Source: Kiritimatiellia bacterium (GTDB taxonomy: Bacteria > Verrucomicrobiota > Kiritimatiellia > RFP12 > UBA1067). Taken from it: a stretch of 9,048 bases of DNA. Below are positions 1 to 8,932 of this stretch, in pieces. The DNA lies in contig JAGOBZ010000113.1 in NCBI GenBank assembly GCA_017999015.1, forward strand, positions 1 to 9,048, written 5' to 3'. The translations under genes and the position numbers were made by a program. The notes under the pieces were generated by a model that saw nothing but the letters and a program-made list of their open reading frames with translations, made no database searches and was not told the DNA's origin. Every line of letters begins with the position of its first letter. The stretch's first letter is position 1.

Positions 1-244
1 CGGAGTAGAGGTCGATGGTGGCCTTGCCGCCGGTCAGCTCCTCCAGGCGCTGCTTCATCAGGGTCATCGCCTGATGGACCGGGTGCGCCTCGTCGAGCCC
101 GTGCGCGAGCTTGAGCACGATGCCGCGCGCGCCGACGTCTGGGCCGGCCGAGGTTTTGGGACGGATCACGAGTGCGCCCAGGATGCAGGCGGCCAGCAGC
201 CCGATCATCAATCCCGCAGTGAAAAAAGAACGTGTCTGATTCAT
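1..244 (-). CDS. dctP: TRAP transporter substrate-binding protein, DctP family (N-terminal part, runs off left edge)
   Basis: This would be the periplasmic receptor of a tripartite ATP-independent transporter, which captures a solute (usually an organic acid) for an ion-driven QM membrane pair. Only the first 81 codons are present. The start is the ATG at 244-242, preceded on the minus strand by GAAGGG and a 7-nt spacer. Residues 1-28 are a basic start plus a hydrophobic segment (FFTAGLMIGLLAACILGALV). LAAC at 17-20 matches a lipobox, but hydrophobicity continues beyond the Cys, so a lipoprotein, an uncleaved anchor and a Sec signal are all possible. The mature start has the family pattern LKLAHGLDEAHPVHQ, then about 20 helical residues, then the LTGGKATIDLYS strand, typical of DctP proteins. 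Neither membrane subunits nor ligand-binding residues are in view, so the substrate is unknown. It is transcribed leftward, away from everything else in the window. Confidence 0.8.
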   Translation of the reverse strand, partial: MNQTRSFFTAGLMIGLLAACILGALVIRPKTSAGPDVGARGIVLKLAHGLDEAHPVHQAMTLMKQRLEELTGGKATIDLYS

Positions 245-263
245 AAATAAACCCTTCGCACAG

Positions 264-278
264 GGACAATCGATGTCC
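264..278. promoter_or_regulatory. Small dyad upstream of the TRAP receptor start
   Basis: GGACA-ATCGA-TGTCC is a 5-bp inverted repeat around a 5-nt centre, 20-34 nt upstream of the TRAP receptor ATG. That is where an operator or 5'-UTR hairpin could sit. No convincing -35/-10 pair was found next to it, and arms this short can arise by chance. Confidence 0.2.
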
Positions 279-776
279 GCTTATTGGATGACTGGATGAA
301 AGCCAAGTGACCAGTATCACGCAGAAAAACCGTCAGATACAGAAAGGATGCCGTTTGGCGGCAAAGGGATACCCGCAAGAGCCTGCGGGACATCGCCCTC
401 AAGGGACAGGAGAGCGTCAACAGAGCACATGGGAGGCGTGCGCAAGAATGCGCAGCAAAGGGGGCTCGCACGAGGCCCGCCGCATGATCGACGCGGCCAG
501 AACGGCGGTCGGGCGGTTGGCCTCGCTTCTGCAGTTGAAGCCGGAAAGCTTCGTCCAAAGAGCCGGCATCGCGAGATACGGGTCGTTGTCCCGGAAACGT
601 GGCAGAACAGCGTCCGAGGCGTGTCTGGCATCACAGCCCCATACGCCGCCGCTCTCTTCGGAACTGGGAGCGGTCCCGAGCCCTTCGGAGCGACACGACG
701 GCTCACCGTGGCTTCTTTGCGCTCCCAATGCCGTGCAAAGGAAGCAGAAAATCAGCGTGCGGACAACACGGCCCAA

Positions 777-797
777 TCCGGTGTTCCAGACACCGGA
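777..797. repeat. Perfect 8-bp hairpin in the unassigned region
   Basis: The arms TCCGGTGT (777-784) and ACACCGGA (790-797) are exact complements around the 5-nt loop TCCAG. No T-run follows on either strand, so it is not a standard intrinsic terminator. It could be an intergenic repeat unit or part of a structured RNA. Only one copy was found in the window. Confidence 0.45.
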
Positions 798-909
798 CTT
801 ACTCGCGTGCAGTGTTGTGCATGACCGTGACACGTGTCCAGTGTATCGCATCGGCATGCCGCAGCACAAGTCCGGCGGCGCGGGATATTTTTTACAGGAT
901 GCGGCGTGC

Positions 910-938
910 TTGCGACTGCGCACGGGGTCTGTTATGCT
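910..938 (+). promoter_or_regulatory. Candidate sigma70-type promoter
   Basis: TTGCGA (910-915) and TATGCT (933-938) are separated by exactly 17 nt and each matches 4 of 6 consensus positions (TTGACA, TATAAT). Transcription would begin near 945. No well-supported gene lies immediately downstream; the nearest is the microprotein at 1560. In GC-rich DNA this is a better than average match, but unsupported by other data. Confidence 0.3.
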
Positions 939-1085
939 CTTAACCATGGCTGGTGGAAGGTCATGTTCACGCGGGACGCGCGCAAAAAAGTGGCTGCGGG
1001 AGGTGGTGCGGGCAGGAGAAACGATCCTGCTCTGTGCCATGTTCCTCTGGCTGGGCGGCGTGCGCGATGCGGGACAGAATTTTGA

Positions 1086-1143
1086 CGGGATTCCCGGCAA
1101 ACCGGGGACGCTGTCTGCCGGGACATGTCCCGGGGACGACAGC
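1086..1143. repeat. Cluster of three adjacent GC-rich inverted repeats
   Basis: Three dyads follow one another: CGGGA-T-TCCCG (1086-1096), CCCGG-CAAA-CCGGG (1093-1106, sharing bases with the first) and a perfect 16-bp palindrome CCGGGACATGTCCCGG (1118-1133). The palindrome is nested inside wider arms GCTGTC (1110-1115) and GACAGC (1138-1143). A chance origin is possible at this base composition, but the exact 16-bp palindrome with outer arms is notable. It could be a DNA operator or a multi-hairpin RNA. Confidence 0.45.
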
Positions 1144-1418
1144 AGTCTGTCCGGCTGCGTGCAGCGGCCGGCGCGATACGCCGTGCTGACCGGTGGCCGC
1201 GAATGGGCGCCGCCGGTCATTCAATCCTGTCCCCGGTGGCTCGGCGGCCGCGACCGATGGGCGCGGCTCCAAATCCTTTCATCCGTGCGGACAACGCACG
1301 CGGGTCTGATGCGCTGCGGCGGATATGATGCCGGGCACTGTGACCGCCAAGCAGTCGCGCACTCCAAGCAGCTCCTCTGCTGAAAATGCCGATGCCGTCG
1401 GTATGCTTTTGCGGGCCC

Positions 1419-1443
1419 TAAAGACGGGGCCGCAGCGTCTTTA
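1419..1443. repeat. 8-bp hairpin 36 nt after the 1383 stop
   Basis: TAAAGACG (1419-1426) and CGTCTTTA (1436-1443) are exact complements around the 9-nt loop GGGCCGCAG. The A/T-rich ends give a short U-run on the plus transcript (CUUUA), so it could be a weak terminator for anything transcribed from the upstream region. An alternative overlapping stem (GCGGGCCC with GGGGCCGC, one mismatch, 1411-1433) competes with it. Confidence 0.35.
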
Positions 1444-1451
1444 TGCACGCA

Positions 1452-1466
1452 TCCCGCACTGCGGGA
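1452..1466. promoter_or_regulatory. Perfect 7-bp dyad, operator candidate
   Basis: TCCCGCA-C-TGCGGGA is a 15-nt inverted repeat with a single central base, 94 nt upstream of the microprotein ATG. A 1-nt centre is too tight for an RNA hairpin, so a dimeric DNA-binding protein site is the more natural reading. The same half-site (CCCGCA/TGCGGG) occurs in wider spacing at 372-389. Confidence 0.3.
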
Positions 1467-1472
1467 CAAGCT

Positions 1473-1501
1473 TTCTGACGGATCAAGTTTCTCCGTATGC
1501 A
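1473..1501 (+). promoter_or_regulatory. Weak candidate promoter for the microprotein/transporter unit
   Basis: TTCTGA (1473-1478) and TATGCA (1496-1501) are 17 nt apart, each matching only 3 of 6 sigma70 consensus positions. They lie between the dyad at 1452-1466 and a smaller one (ACCGC-GTCAT-GCGGT, 1502-1516), so the layout resembles a regulated promoter. The match to consensus is poor and another sigma factor may be used. Confidence 0.15.
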
Positions 1502-1559
1502 ACCGCGTCATGCGGTGGGTCACATTGTTTTCAAGTTCAGCAGCAGCAGGAGGGATGTC

Positions 1560-1655
1560 ATGTTCAGTTTGAAGGGGAATGAAGGGGCGTTTTTTGTTTT
1601 GGCAATTCTTGCCATCATGGCGGCGCTTGTCGTTCACATGTTGATTACATGCTGA
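1560..1655 (+). CDS. Predicted 31-residue single-span membrane microprotein
   Basis: The ATG at 1560 follows an AGGAGG-type ribosome binding site (CAGGAGGGATGTC then ATG), about the strongest translation signal in the window. The product has a short polar N-terminus (MFSLKGNEG, net near zero), one hydrophobic helix from about residue 10 to 30 (AFFVLAILAIMAALVVHMLI) and a C-terminal Thr-Cys. There is no signal cleavage site, so it would stay in the inner membrane. No family was recognised. It lies 72 nt upstream of the Na+/Pi cotransporter gene on the same strand, with only a hairpin between, so it may be a leader peptide, a small regulator or partner of the transporter, or an independent gene ended by that hairpin. 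Its existence rests on the ribosome binding site and the clean membrane helix. Confidence 0.6.
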   Translation: MFSLKGNEGAFFVLAILAIMAALVVHMLITC

Positions 1656-1663
1656 GGCCCCCA

Positions 1664-1693
1664 GTTTCCGGCGTCTGCAGAGACGCCGGAAAC
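1664..1693 (+). terminator. Perfect 13-bp hairpin between microprotein and transporter genes
   Basis: The arms GTTTCCGGCGTCT (1664-1676) and AGACGCCGGAAAC (1681-1693) pair without mismatch around the tetraloop GCAG. The stem begins 9 nt after the microprotein stop and ends 34 nt before the transporter ATG. The following bases (CAACATGCAC) contain no U-run, so this is not a textbook rho-independent terminator on the plus strand. On the minus strand no T-run follows either. It may be a partial terminator or attenuator, a 3'-end-protecting or processing stem, or a translation-modulating structure. Confidence 0.5.
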
Positions 1694-1727
1694 CAACATG
1701 CACATCGATCCGAGCTTGGAGGTGGTT

Positions 1728-4142
1728 ATGAGTGGGTTATCCATTTGGCGACCGGTGTTTTTGTGTGCCTTTATCGCGGTCTGGCTGGCCGGTTGCGACA
1801 GGAAAGCGGCAGGACTGGAGCCGGATAAAATTTCATTCGTCTCGCCCGATGTGCAATTCGGGCGGCCGGGTGAAACGCTCACGAATGCGGTCCGGCTAGA
1901 GGTGTTGAGCCTTCCCGTGCGGGGCGCGCTGGGAGGAACGGGCTCGCGCAAGCCGCTTGAGGGCGTCAGGATCAAGGCTTTGGCAGCCGACGCGGAATCC
2001 GGGATCCAAGCAACGCCCGCAGGCGGGATGACGGACGCGGGGGGCGGGTTTGTGTGCTCGGTGACGCTGGGCCAGACTTTTGGCGACCACTATCTCGATT
2101 TTGTCTGCGAGGATGCGCCTGAGATCCGCGCGCGGGCCAGATTCGTGGCGGGGGTGTCCAAAGAAAATGACGGACAGGAAGTGGCGGCTGGCGATGCGCT
2201 CGCGCGCCCTCTTCGCGTCAGGCTGACAGATGAAACAGGCGGTCCGCTGGTTGGCGAGACGGTGTATTTCGTGCTGTCCAGCCAGCCGGGCAAGGCGGGA
2301 CGCGTGAGCCGCGGAGAAGTCAGGACCGACACGAACGGCGTGGCGGAGACCGGCCTGAAGACCGATCCGTCTGCGACGGGCGTCTATGAGGTACGCGTGG
2401 ACGTGTCGAATAGGGCGAGAGGCGTCGTTGCGCGTCCCTTCTTTTTGCGCGCGACGGCCATGAACGCGTATGGCATGGCCATCGGCATCCTGTGCGGGAT
2501 CGCGCTGTTCATCTACGGCATGACGCTTCTGAGCGACGGGCTGCTGCAGATTGCCGGAAGCCGCATGAAAAGCACGCTGGCGTATATCACGCGCAACCGG
2601 TTCAGCGCGATTATGGCCGGAACACTGGTGACGGCAGTCATTCAGTCGTCGAGCGCGATGACGGTGATGACAGTCGGCTTCGTCAATGCGGGACTGTTGT
2701 CCCTGAGGCAGGCGATCGGCGTGATTTTCGGGGCGAATATCGGAACCACGGCCACCGGCCAGATCATTTCATTCAATCTGGACGGGGTGGCGCTGCCGGC
2801 GATCGTTGTCGGGGTCGTGGTTCTGCTTGTCGCGCGCAAGGCGGTCTGGGTGGGGGCCGCGCGCACGGTCTTGGGGTTTGGCCTTCTGTTTTTCGGGATG
2901 AACATGATGGCGGCCGAGCTCAAGGACGCAGCCGCTTTCCCCAGTTTTGTGAAAGTGTTTCAGATGGTTGACTGCGCGCCGCTCCCGGGACAACCCGTTC
3001 CGCTGACGGCAATCTTGGGGGCCGTCGCCATCGGCACGATTACCACGATGATCGTTCAAAGCAGCTCCGCGACGATCGGCCTCACGATGGCTCTCGCCAG
3101 CAGCGGGCTGCTGAATTTCTGGACGGCCTTCCCGATCGTGCTGGGCGACAATATCGGCACCACCATCACTGCGGTGCTGGCCTCGCTGAACACCAACCGC
3201 ACGGCCAAACAGACGGCGGCCGCCCATTCGCTGTTCAATGTCATCGGCACCTTCGTCATGGTGGCGCTTCTCTATGTTCCATGGGGCGATGTCCCCTGTT
3301 TCTTGGCACTTGTTGACGCGATCACGGCGGGTGCCGTCTTTCACGGCGAAAACATCGCCCGGCATGTCGCGATGGCCCACACCTTGTTCAATGTGACCAA
3401 TGTCGTGTTGCTGACGGCTTTCATCCCGAATCTCGCGTGGCTATGCGAGCGGCTGGTGCCGGCCCGACAGGCCAAGAGCGGAGCCGTACGGCTTGAGCCT
3501 CATCTGCTCAACACGCCCGCGCTGGCGCTGGTCTGTGTGGGGAACGCCCTCGCGGAGATGGTTGAAAAGGCGTGGGGCGCATCCGTGACTGCACTCACCG
3601 GGTACCGCGACAGCAAGCCCGCATCGGTTGAAGCCCTCAAGATCGTCGAGGATGAGGTAGACGCCATGCAGAATGACATCATGGATTATCTCGTGCAATT
3701 GACACGCCGCGAACTTCCCGAAGGACAGGCTGCGATGATTCCCGTGCTGATGCATTGTGTCAACGATGCTGAACGGATTTCGGACCTTGCCTATTTGATT
3801 GCACGGCGGGTTGCCGCGCTGCCCGTCTCAGCAGGCAGGGTGACGGAGGGCGCGATGCGTGAACTCGACGATGTCCTTGCCAAAGCCGGCCTCATATATG
3901 ACATGACCCAGGACAGCCTGCGGCACGGGTCCGGCGCGGTGAAAGCGGTTGAGATTCTCATGGGCGAGCTGAAACCGCTTTTGAGTGCCGCCATTACAGG
4001 GCATGTTGCGCGCCTCAACAACGGCACCTGTATGCCGGAACGCGGCCTGCTCCATGTGGACGTTGTGACGTCGGTAGAAAACATGGTGCGGCATCTTGAG
4101 AATATTGCGCAACGGGCTGACTTGCTCACGGCGGATCGCTAG
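1728..4142 (+). CDS. Na+/phosphate cotransporter family protein with lipoprotein signal, Ig-like region and PhoU-like tail
   Basis: Predicted inner-membrane symporter moving inorganic phosphate (or a related anion) with Na+. I chose the ATG at 1728 because GGAGGT lies just upstream and it gives a clean signal peptide; the in-frame ATG at 1698 would add ten polar residues and has no ribosome binding site. Residues 1-22 end in the lipobox LAGC; Cys23 is followed by Asp24, the inner-membrane retention signal known from enterobacterial Lol sorting. Residues about 30-243 look like two beta-rich Ig/Big_1-like domains; the second has the pattern VRLTDETGGPLVGETVYF and TDTNGVAETGL. The transport core (about 247-575) has the duplicated family signature: QSSSA at 306-310 with GANIGTT at 335-341, then QSSSA at 444-448 with GDNIGTT at 473-479, plus two AHxLFN motifs. 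Residues about 595-800 form a charged helical PhoU-like domain. The fusion length (804) exceeds the usual 530-600. The substrate is inferred from the family only. Confidence 0.9.
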   Translation: MSGLSIWRPVFLCAFIAVWLAGCDRKAAGLEPDKISFVSPDVQFGRPGETLTNAVRLEVLSLPVRGALGGTGSRKPLEGVRIKALAADAESGIQATPAGGMTDAGGGFVCSVTLGQTFGDHYLDFVCEDAPEIRARARFVAGVSKENDGQEVAAGDALARPLRVRLTDETGGPLVGETVYFVLSSQPGKAGRVSRGEVRTDTNGVAETGLKTDPSATGVYEVRVDVSNRARGVVARPFFLRATAMNAYGMAIGILCGIALFIYGMTLLSDGLLQIAGSRMKSTLAYITRNRFSAIMAGTLVTAVIQSSSAMTVMTVGFVNAGLLSLRQAIGVIFGANIGTTATGQIISFNLDGVALPAIVVGVVVLLVARKAVWVGAARTVLGFGLLFFGMNMMAAELKDAAAFPSFVKVFQMVDCAPLPGQPVPLTAILGAVAIGTITTMIVQSSSATIGLTMALASSGLLNFWTAFPIVLGDNIGTTITAVLASLNTNRTAKQTAAAHSLFNVIGTFVMVALLYVPWGDVPCFLALVDAITAGAVFHGENIARHVAMAHTLFNVTNVVLLTAFIPNLAWLCERLVPARQAKSGAVRLEPHLLNTPALALVCVGNALAEMVEKAWGASVTALTGYRDSKPASVEALKIVEDEVDAMQNDIMDYLVQLTRRELPEGQAAMIPVLMHCVNDAERISDLAYLIARRVAALPVSAGRVTEGAMRELDDVLAKAGLIYDMTQDSLRHGSGAVKAVEILMGELKPLLSAAITGHVARLNNGTCMPERGLLHVDVVTSVENMVRHLENIAQRADLLTADR

Positions 4143-4145
4143 GCG

Positions 4146-4173
4146 ACCGCTCACATTGATGAGCGGTTTCTCT
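4146..4173 (+). terminator. Terminator-like hairpin after the Na+/Pi cotransporter gene
   Basis: ACCGCTCA (4146-4153) and TGAGCGGT (4160-4167) pair perfectly around CATTGA and are followed by TTCTCT, a pyrimidine-rich but imperfect U-tract. It starts 4 nt after the transporter stop and fits an intrinsic terminator on the plus strand. It lies in the 73-nt convergent gap and could also form in the atp transcript, but on that strand the following bases are GC-rich. Confidence 0.65.
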
Positions 4174-4215
4174 CGAGACAACGCGCCGCGGCAGGTGCCA
4201 TACGGCTAAGGGGCG

Positions 4216-4493
4216 TCATGGCGTTATGCCGTCATGCGATCCCGCATACTGCGCGTGCGCGGTGAGCAGGGTCGCCTGAGTGCCGTCGGTCGTGAGGACG
4301 GCATCATCGGTTTTGAACGCCACCCATCCTCCCTCCTGCTGGATCCGGACCAGGCCGGCCGGACAGGCCGCCACCATCGGGGCGTGCCGCGCCATCACGC
4401 CGAGCGACCCGACCTGCGTGCGCACCTGCACATGCGTGACGTCGCCGCCGACGATCGTGCCGCCGGGCGTCAGAATACGAAACGGAAAAGTCA

Positions 4494-4497
<4 letters not shown>
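4216..4497 (-). CDS. atpC: F-type ATP synthase epsilon subunit, short form without C-terminal domain
   Basis: This is the subunit of the central stalk foot that joins gamma to the c-ring. The 93 residues cover only the N-terminal beta-sandwich: it starts FPFRILTPGGTIVGGDVTHVQV, continues with the conserved GSLGVMARHAPMVAACPAGLVRI, and stops just after the last sandwich strand (ATLLTAHAQY). Typical epsilon subunits are about 130-140 residues, with a two-helix C-terminal domain that inhibits ATP hydrolysis; here that domain is absent. Only 73 nt separate the stop from the converging transporter gene and they encode no helices, so it is a genuinely short gene, not an edge effect or an obvious frameshift. 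Its start overlaps the atpD stop as ATGA; a second ATG (4494-4492) follows at once and either may be used. It is the last gene of the operon. Confidence 0.9.
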
Positions 4498-5927
<1,430 letters not shown>

Positions 5928-5939
5928 GCTCCGCCTCGC

Positions 5940-6803
5940 TTATCCCAGCGACTCCGCGCCGCTGACGATTTCGGTCAACTCTTTGGTGATTGCCGCCTGC
6001 CGGGCGCGGTTGCGCAACAGGACCAGCTCCTTCTCCATCCGCCTGAGATTGACGGTGGCATTTTCCATCGCCATAACCCGCGCGGCGTGCTCGCTGGCGA
6101 CGCTGTGGAGCAGGCAGGTGTACACCTTCAGGTGCAGCCACTGCCGCGCCAGCGCGGCGATCATGCGGTCGTCGCCCGGCTCGATGATTTCCGGCGGCTC
6201 GCCTTCCCCGACAAACACCTTGGCCTCAAACGGCAGCAGCCGACGGACCGTTGTCTCCTGCGTCAAGGTGCTCACAAACCGGTTGCTCGCGACCCACACC
6301 TCGTCATACCGGCCGGCCAGAAAACCATCCATCGCATACCGCGAGAGCGCGGCGGTTTCTTTGGACGTCGGATGCGCGGCGACTGCCAACGGCGTCATGC
6401 AGGGCACGAGTTCCGCCTTGAGCGCGGCATATCCCTTGTGTCCGGCGTAGAGCGCCTCCAGCCGCGCACCGCGCGATTCGGCCTGTTCGCGCGTCCAGCG
6501 CCGCACCTCGCGGATCACCGAGCTGTTGAACGAGCCGCAGAGCCCGCGATGGGCGCTCATCACCACCAGCAGGATGCGGCTGCCCCGAGCGGGCGGCGCG
6601 GCGCACACCCGGTGACCGGCGATGTTCAGCCCGCGCACCACCGGCAGCAGCCCGCGCAAGATCTCGGCAAAGGGCTCAGGCTGGCGCAACTCGTTCTGCG
6701 CCCGATGCAGGTGCGAGGCGGCCACCATCTTCATGGTCGCCGTCACGCGCCGCATGCCGCTCATGGCGGCAAGCCGCGTGCTGTATTCACGAAAGTTCGC
6801 CAT
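5940..6803 (-). CDS. atpG: F-type ATP synthase gamma subunit
   Basis: Rotor shaft of F1 that couples c-ring rotation to the beta-subunit conformations; 287 residues, the normal length. The N-terminal helix (about 1-55) carries MRRVTATMKMVAASHLHRAQ, matching the family pattern TKAMKMVAAAKLRRAQ. The central Rossmann-like part has RILLVVMSAHRGLCGSFNSS (about 76-95). The C-terminal helix ends with MENATVNLRRMEKEL and RNRARQAAITKELTEIVSGA, the best-conserved gamma signature. No plant-type regulatory Cys insertion is seen. The gene lies 24 nt after atpA and 12 nt before atpD; its ribosome binding site is weak (GGATAAACC before the ATG), so coupling to atpA translation is likely. Confidence 0.96.
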   Translation of the reverse strand: MANFREYSTRLAAMSGMRRVTATMKMVAASHLHRAQNELRQPEPFAEILRGLLPVVRGLNIAGHRVCAAPPARGSRILLVVMSAHRGLCGSFNSSVIREVRRWTREQAESRGARLEALYAGHKGYAALKAELVPCMTPLAVAAHPTSKETAALSRYAMDGFLAGRYDEVWVASNRFVSTLTQETTVRRLLPFEAKVFVGEGEPPEIIEPGDDRMIAALARQWLHLKVYTCLLHSVASEHAARVMAMENATVNLRRMEKELVLLRNRARQAAITKELTEIVSGAESLG

Positions 6804-6827
6804 GGTTTATCCGTCCGTCCGCCGGGC

Positions 6828-8347
<1,520 letters not shown>

Positions 8348-8351
<4 letters not shown>

Positions 8352-8932
8352 ACCTGTCTTCCGCCCTCATTCTCACCCGCTGCTGCGGGCACAGGGTTAC
8401 GCAGACCCACACGCAGGCGCGTGAGGCGTCCGGCGAGCGACGCATCGACGCGCGTGTCATCCACAAAGAGGCGCATGCCGGCGATCAGTTCCGGTTGGGT
8501 GAGCACCGTGACCTCCATCTCCGGGCCGCGGGTCGCCGCCACCCAATCGCGGACGCGCGCGACCTGGTCTGCCATCGGCTCGCGAGCAAACAGCATGCGC
8601 ACCCGGCTGCATCCCCGCGCACGCGCCTCCAGACGCCGGTACTGTGAGCAGATATCGGGCAGCAGCGCGAGTTGGTCATGCTGTGCCACGGCCTCCAGAA
8701 ACCGCATGACGGTGCCCGACAGCGCGTTCGCCACGAGTTGCCGCACCTGCTCGATGCGAATGCGGATGCCGCCCGGCGGGCGGCTGCGGCAGAACCGGCG
8801 CCATTCCGCCGACGCCTGCCAGAGCTGTTCGAGCGCGATCACGTCTTCTGTCACGCGCGTCTCTTGACGCCGGGCCGCGGCCGCGCCATGCAGGGCGCGC
8901 GCGAAGGCCCGCGCATAGCGTTCGCCGGTCAT
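8348..8932 (-). CDS. atpH: F-type ATP synthase delta subunit
   Basis: Peripheral-stalk subunit that ties the b dimer to the top of F1; 194 residues from the chosen start. The ATG at 8932 has AGGTG 5 nt upstream (GAGGTGACGGC then ATG) and gives the typical N-terminus MTGERYARAFARAL. An upstream in-frame ATG at 8974 would add 14 atypical residues and overlap atpF by 46 nt, so I rejected it. The N-terminal helical bundle (about 1-110) is divergent and Arg/Ala-rich. The C-terminal part keeps the family pattern: EVTVLTQPEL, then IAGMRLFVDDTRVDASLAGRL (150-170), corresponding to the usual IGGxxxxVGDxxxDxSxxxxL. Both ends overlap neighbours by 4 nt. Identity also rests on its place between b and alpha. 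Confidence 0.9.

Larger units (their letters stand above)
245..909. other. Unassigned region with no convincing gene
   Basis: No protein, tRNA or rRNA was recognised in this 665-nt stretch. Open frames exist on both strands, but they carry no recognisable motif, no good ribosome binding site and an unnatural composition. Small structures seen are a CCCGCA/TGCGGG hairpin with a 6-nt loop (372-389), an 8-bp perfect hairpin TCCGGTGT-TCCAG-ACACCGGA (777-797), and the palindromes GACACGTGTC (829-838) and CGGCATGCCG (852-861). The part next to 245 must hold the promoter and leader of the divergent TRAP receptor gene. The rest may be decayed coding sequence or contain an untranslated RNA; the sequence alone does not decide. 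Confidence 0.5.
939..1559. other. Unassigned dyad-rich region upstream of the microprotein gene
   Basis: No gene family was recognised here. A plus-strand frame is open to a stop at 1383; counted from the ATG at 946 it encodes 145 residues with a short hydrophobic stretch (TILLCAMFLWLGGV) and several Trp. My hand count gives roughly 72% G+C at its third codon positions, but second positions are also about 60% G+C, which is unusual for a real protein, and the ATG has no clear ribosome binding site. A cluster of GC-rich dyads lies inside this frame (1086-1143). Two more dyads (1419-1443 and 1452-1466) lie between its stop and the microprotein gene. The region could be a decayed gene, a structured untranslated RNA or a long leader. 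Confidence 0.4.

Noticed and set aside
740..747. GGAAGCAG, reminiscent of the conserved signal recognition particle RNA loop
   Set aside because: The flanking bases do not form the required helix and the rest of the SRP consensus is missing.
417..1220. 267-codon minus-strand open frame with a signal-peptide-like segment (TLIFCFLCTALGAQ)
   Set aside because: It shares third-codon phase with the plus-strand open frame, so one open frame tends to create the other. The hydrophobic piece is internal and nothing around it resembles a known protein.
307..1383. 358-codon plus-strand open frame across the unassigned region
   Set aside because: No ribosome binding site at the first ATG, no recognisable domain, Arg/Ser/Pro-rich content. 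Only its part after 946 is kept as a weak candidate.
1698..1727. Upstream in-frame ATG for the Na+/Pi cotransporter
   Set aside because: It adds ten polar residues before the signal peptide and has no ribosome binding site; the ATG at 1728 has GGAGGT correctly placed.
1782..1796. Sigma54-like -24/-12 element (TGGC-N7-TTGC)
   Set aside because: It lies inside the transporter coding sequence where it encodes the lipobox (WLAGC), and no gene starts downstream.
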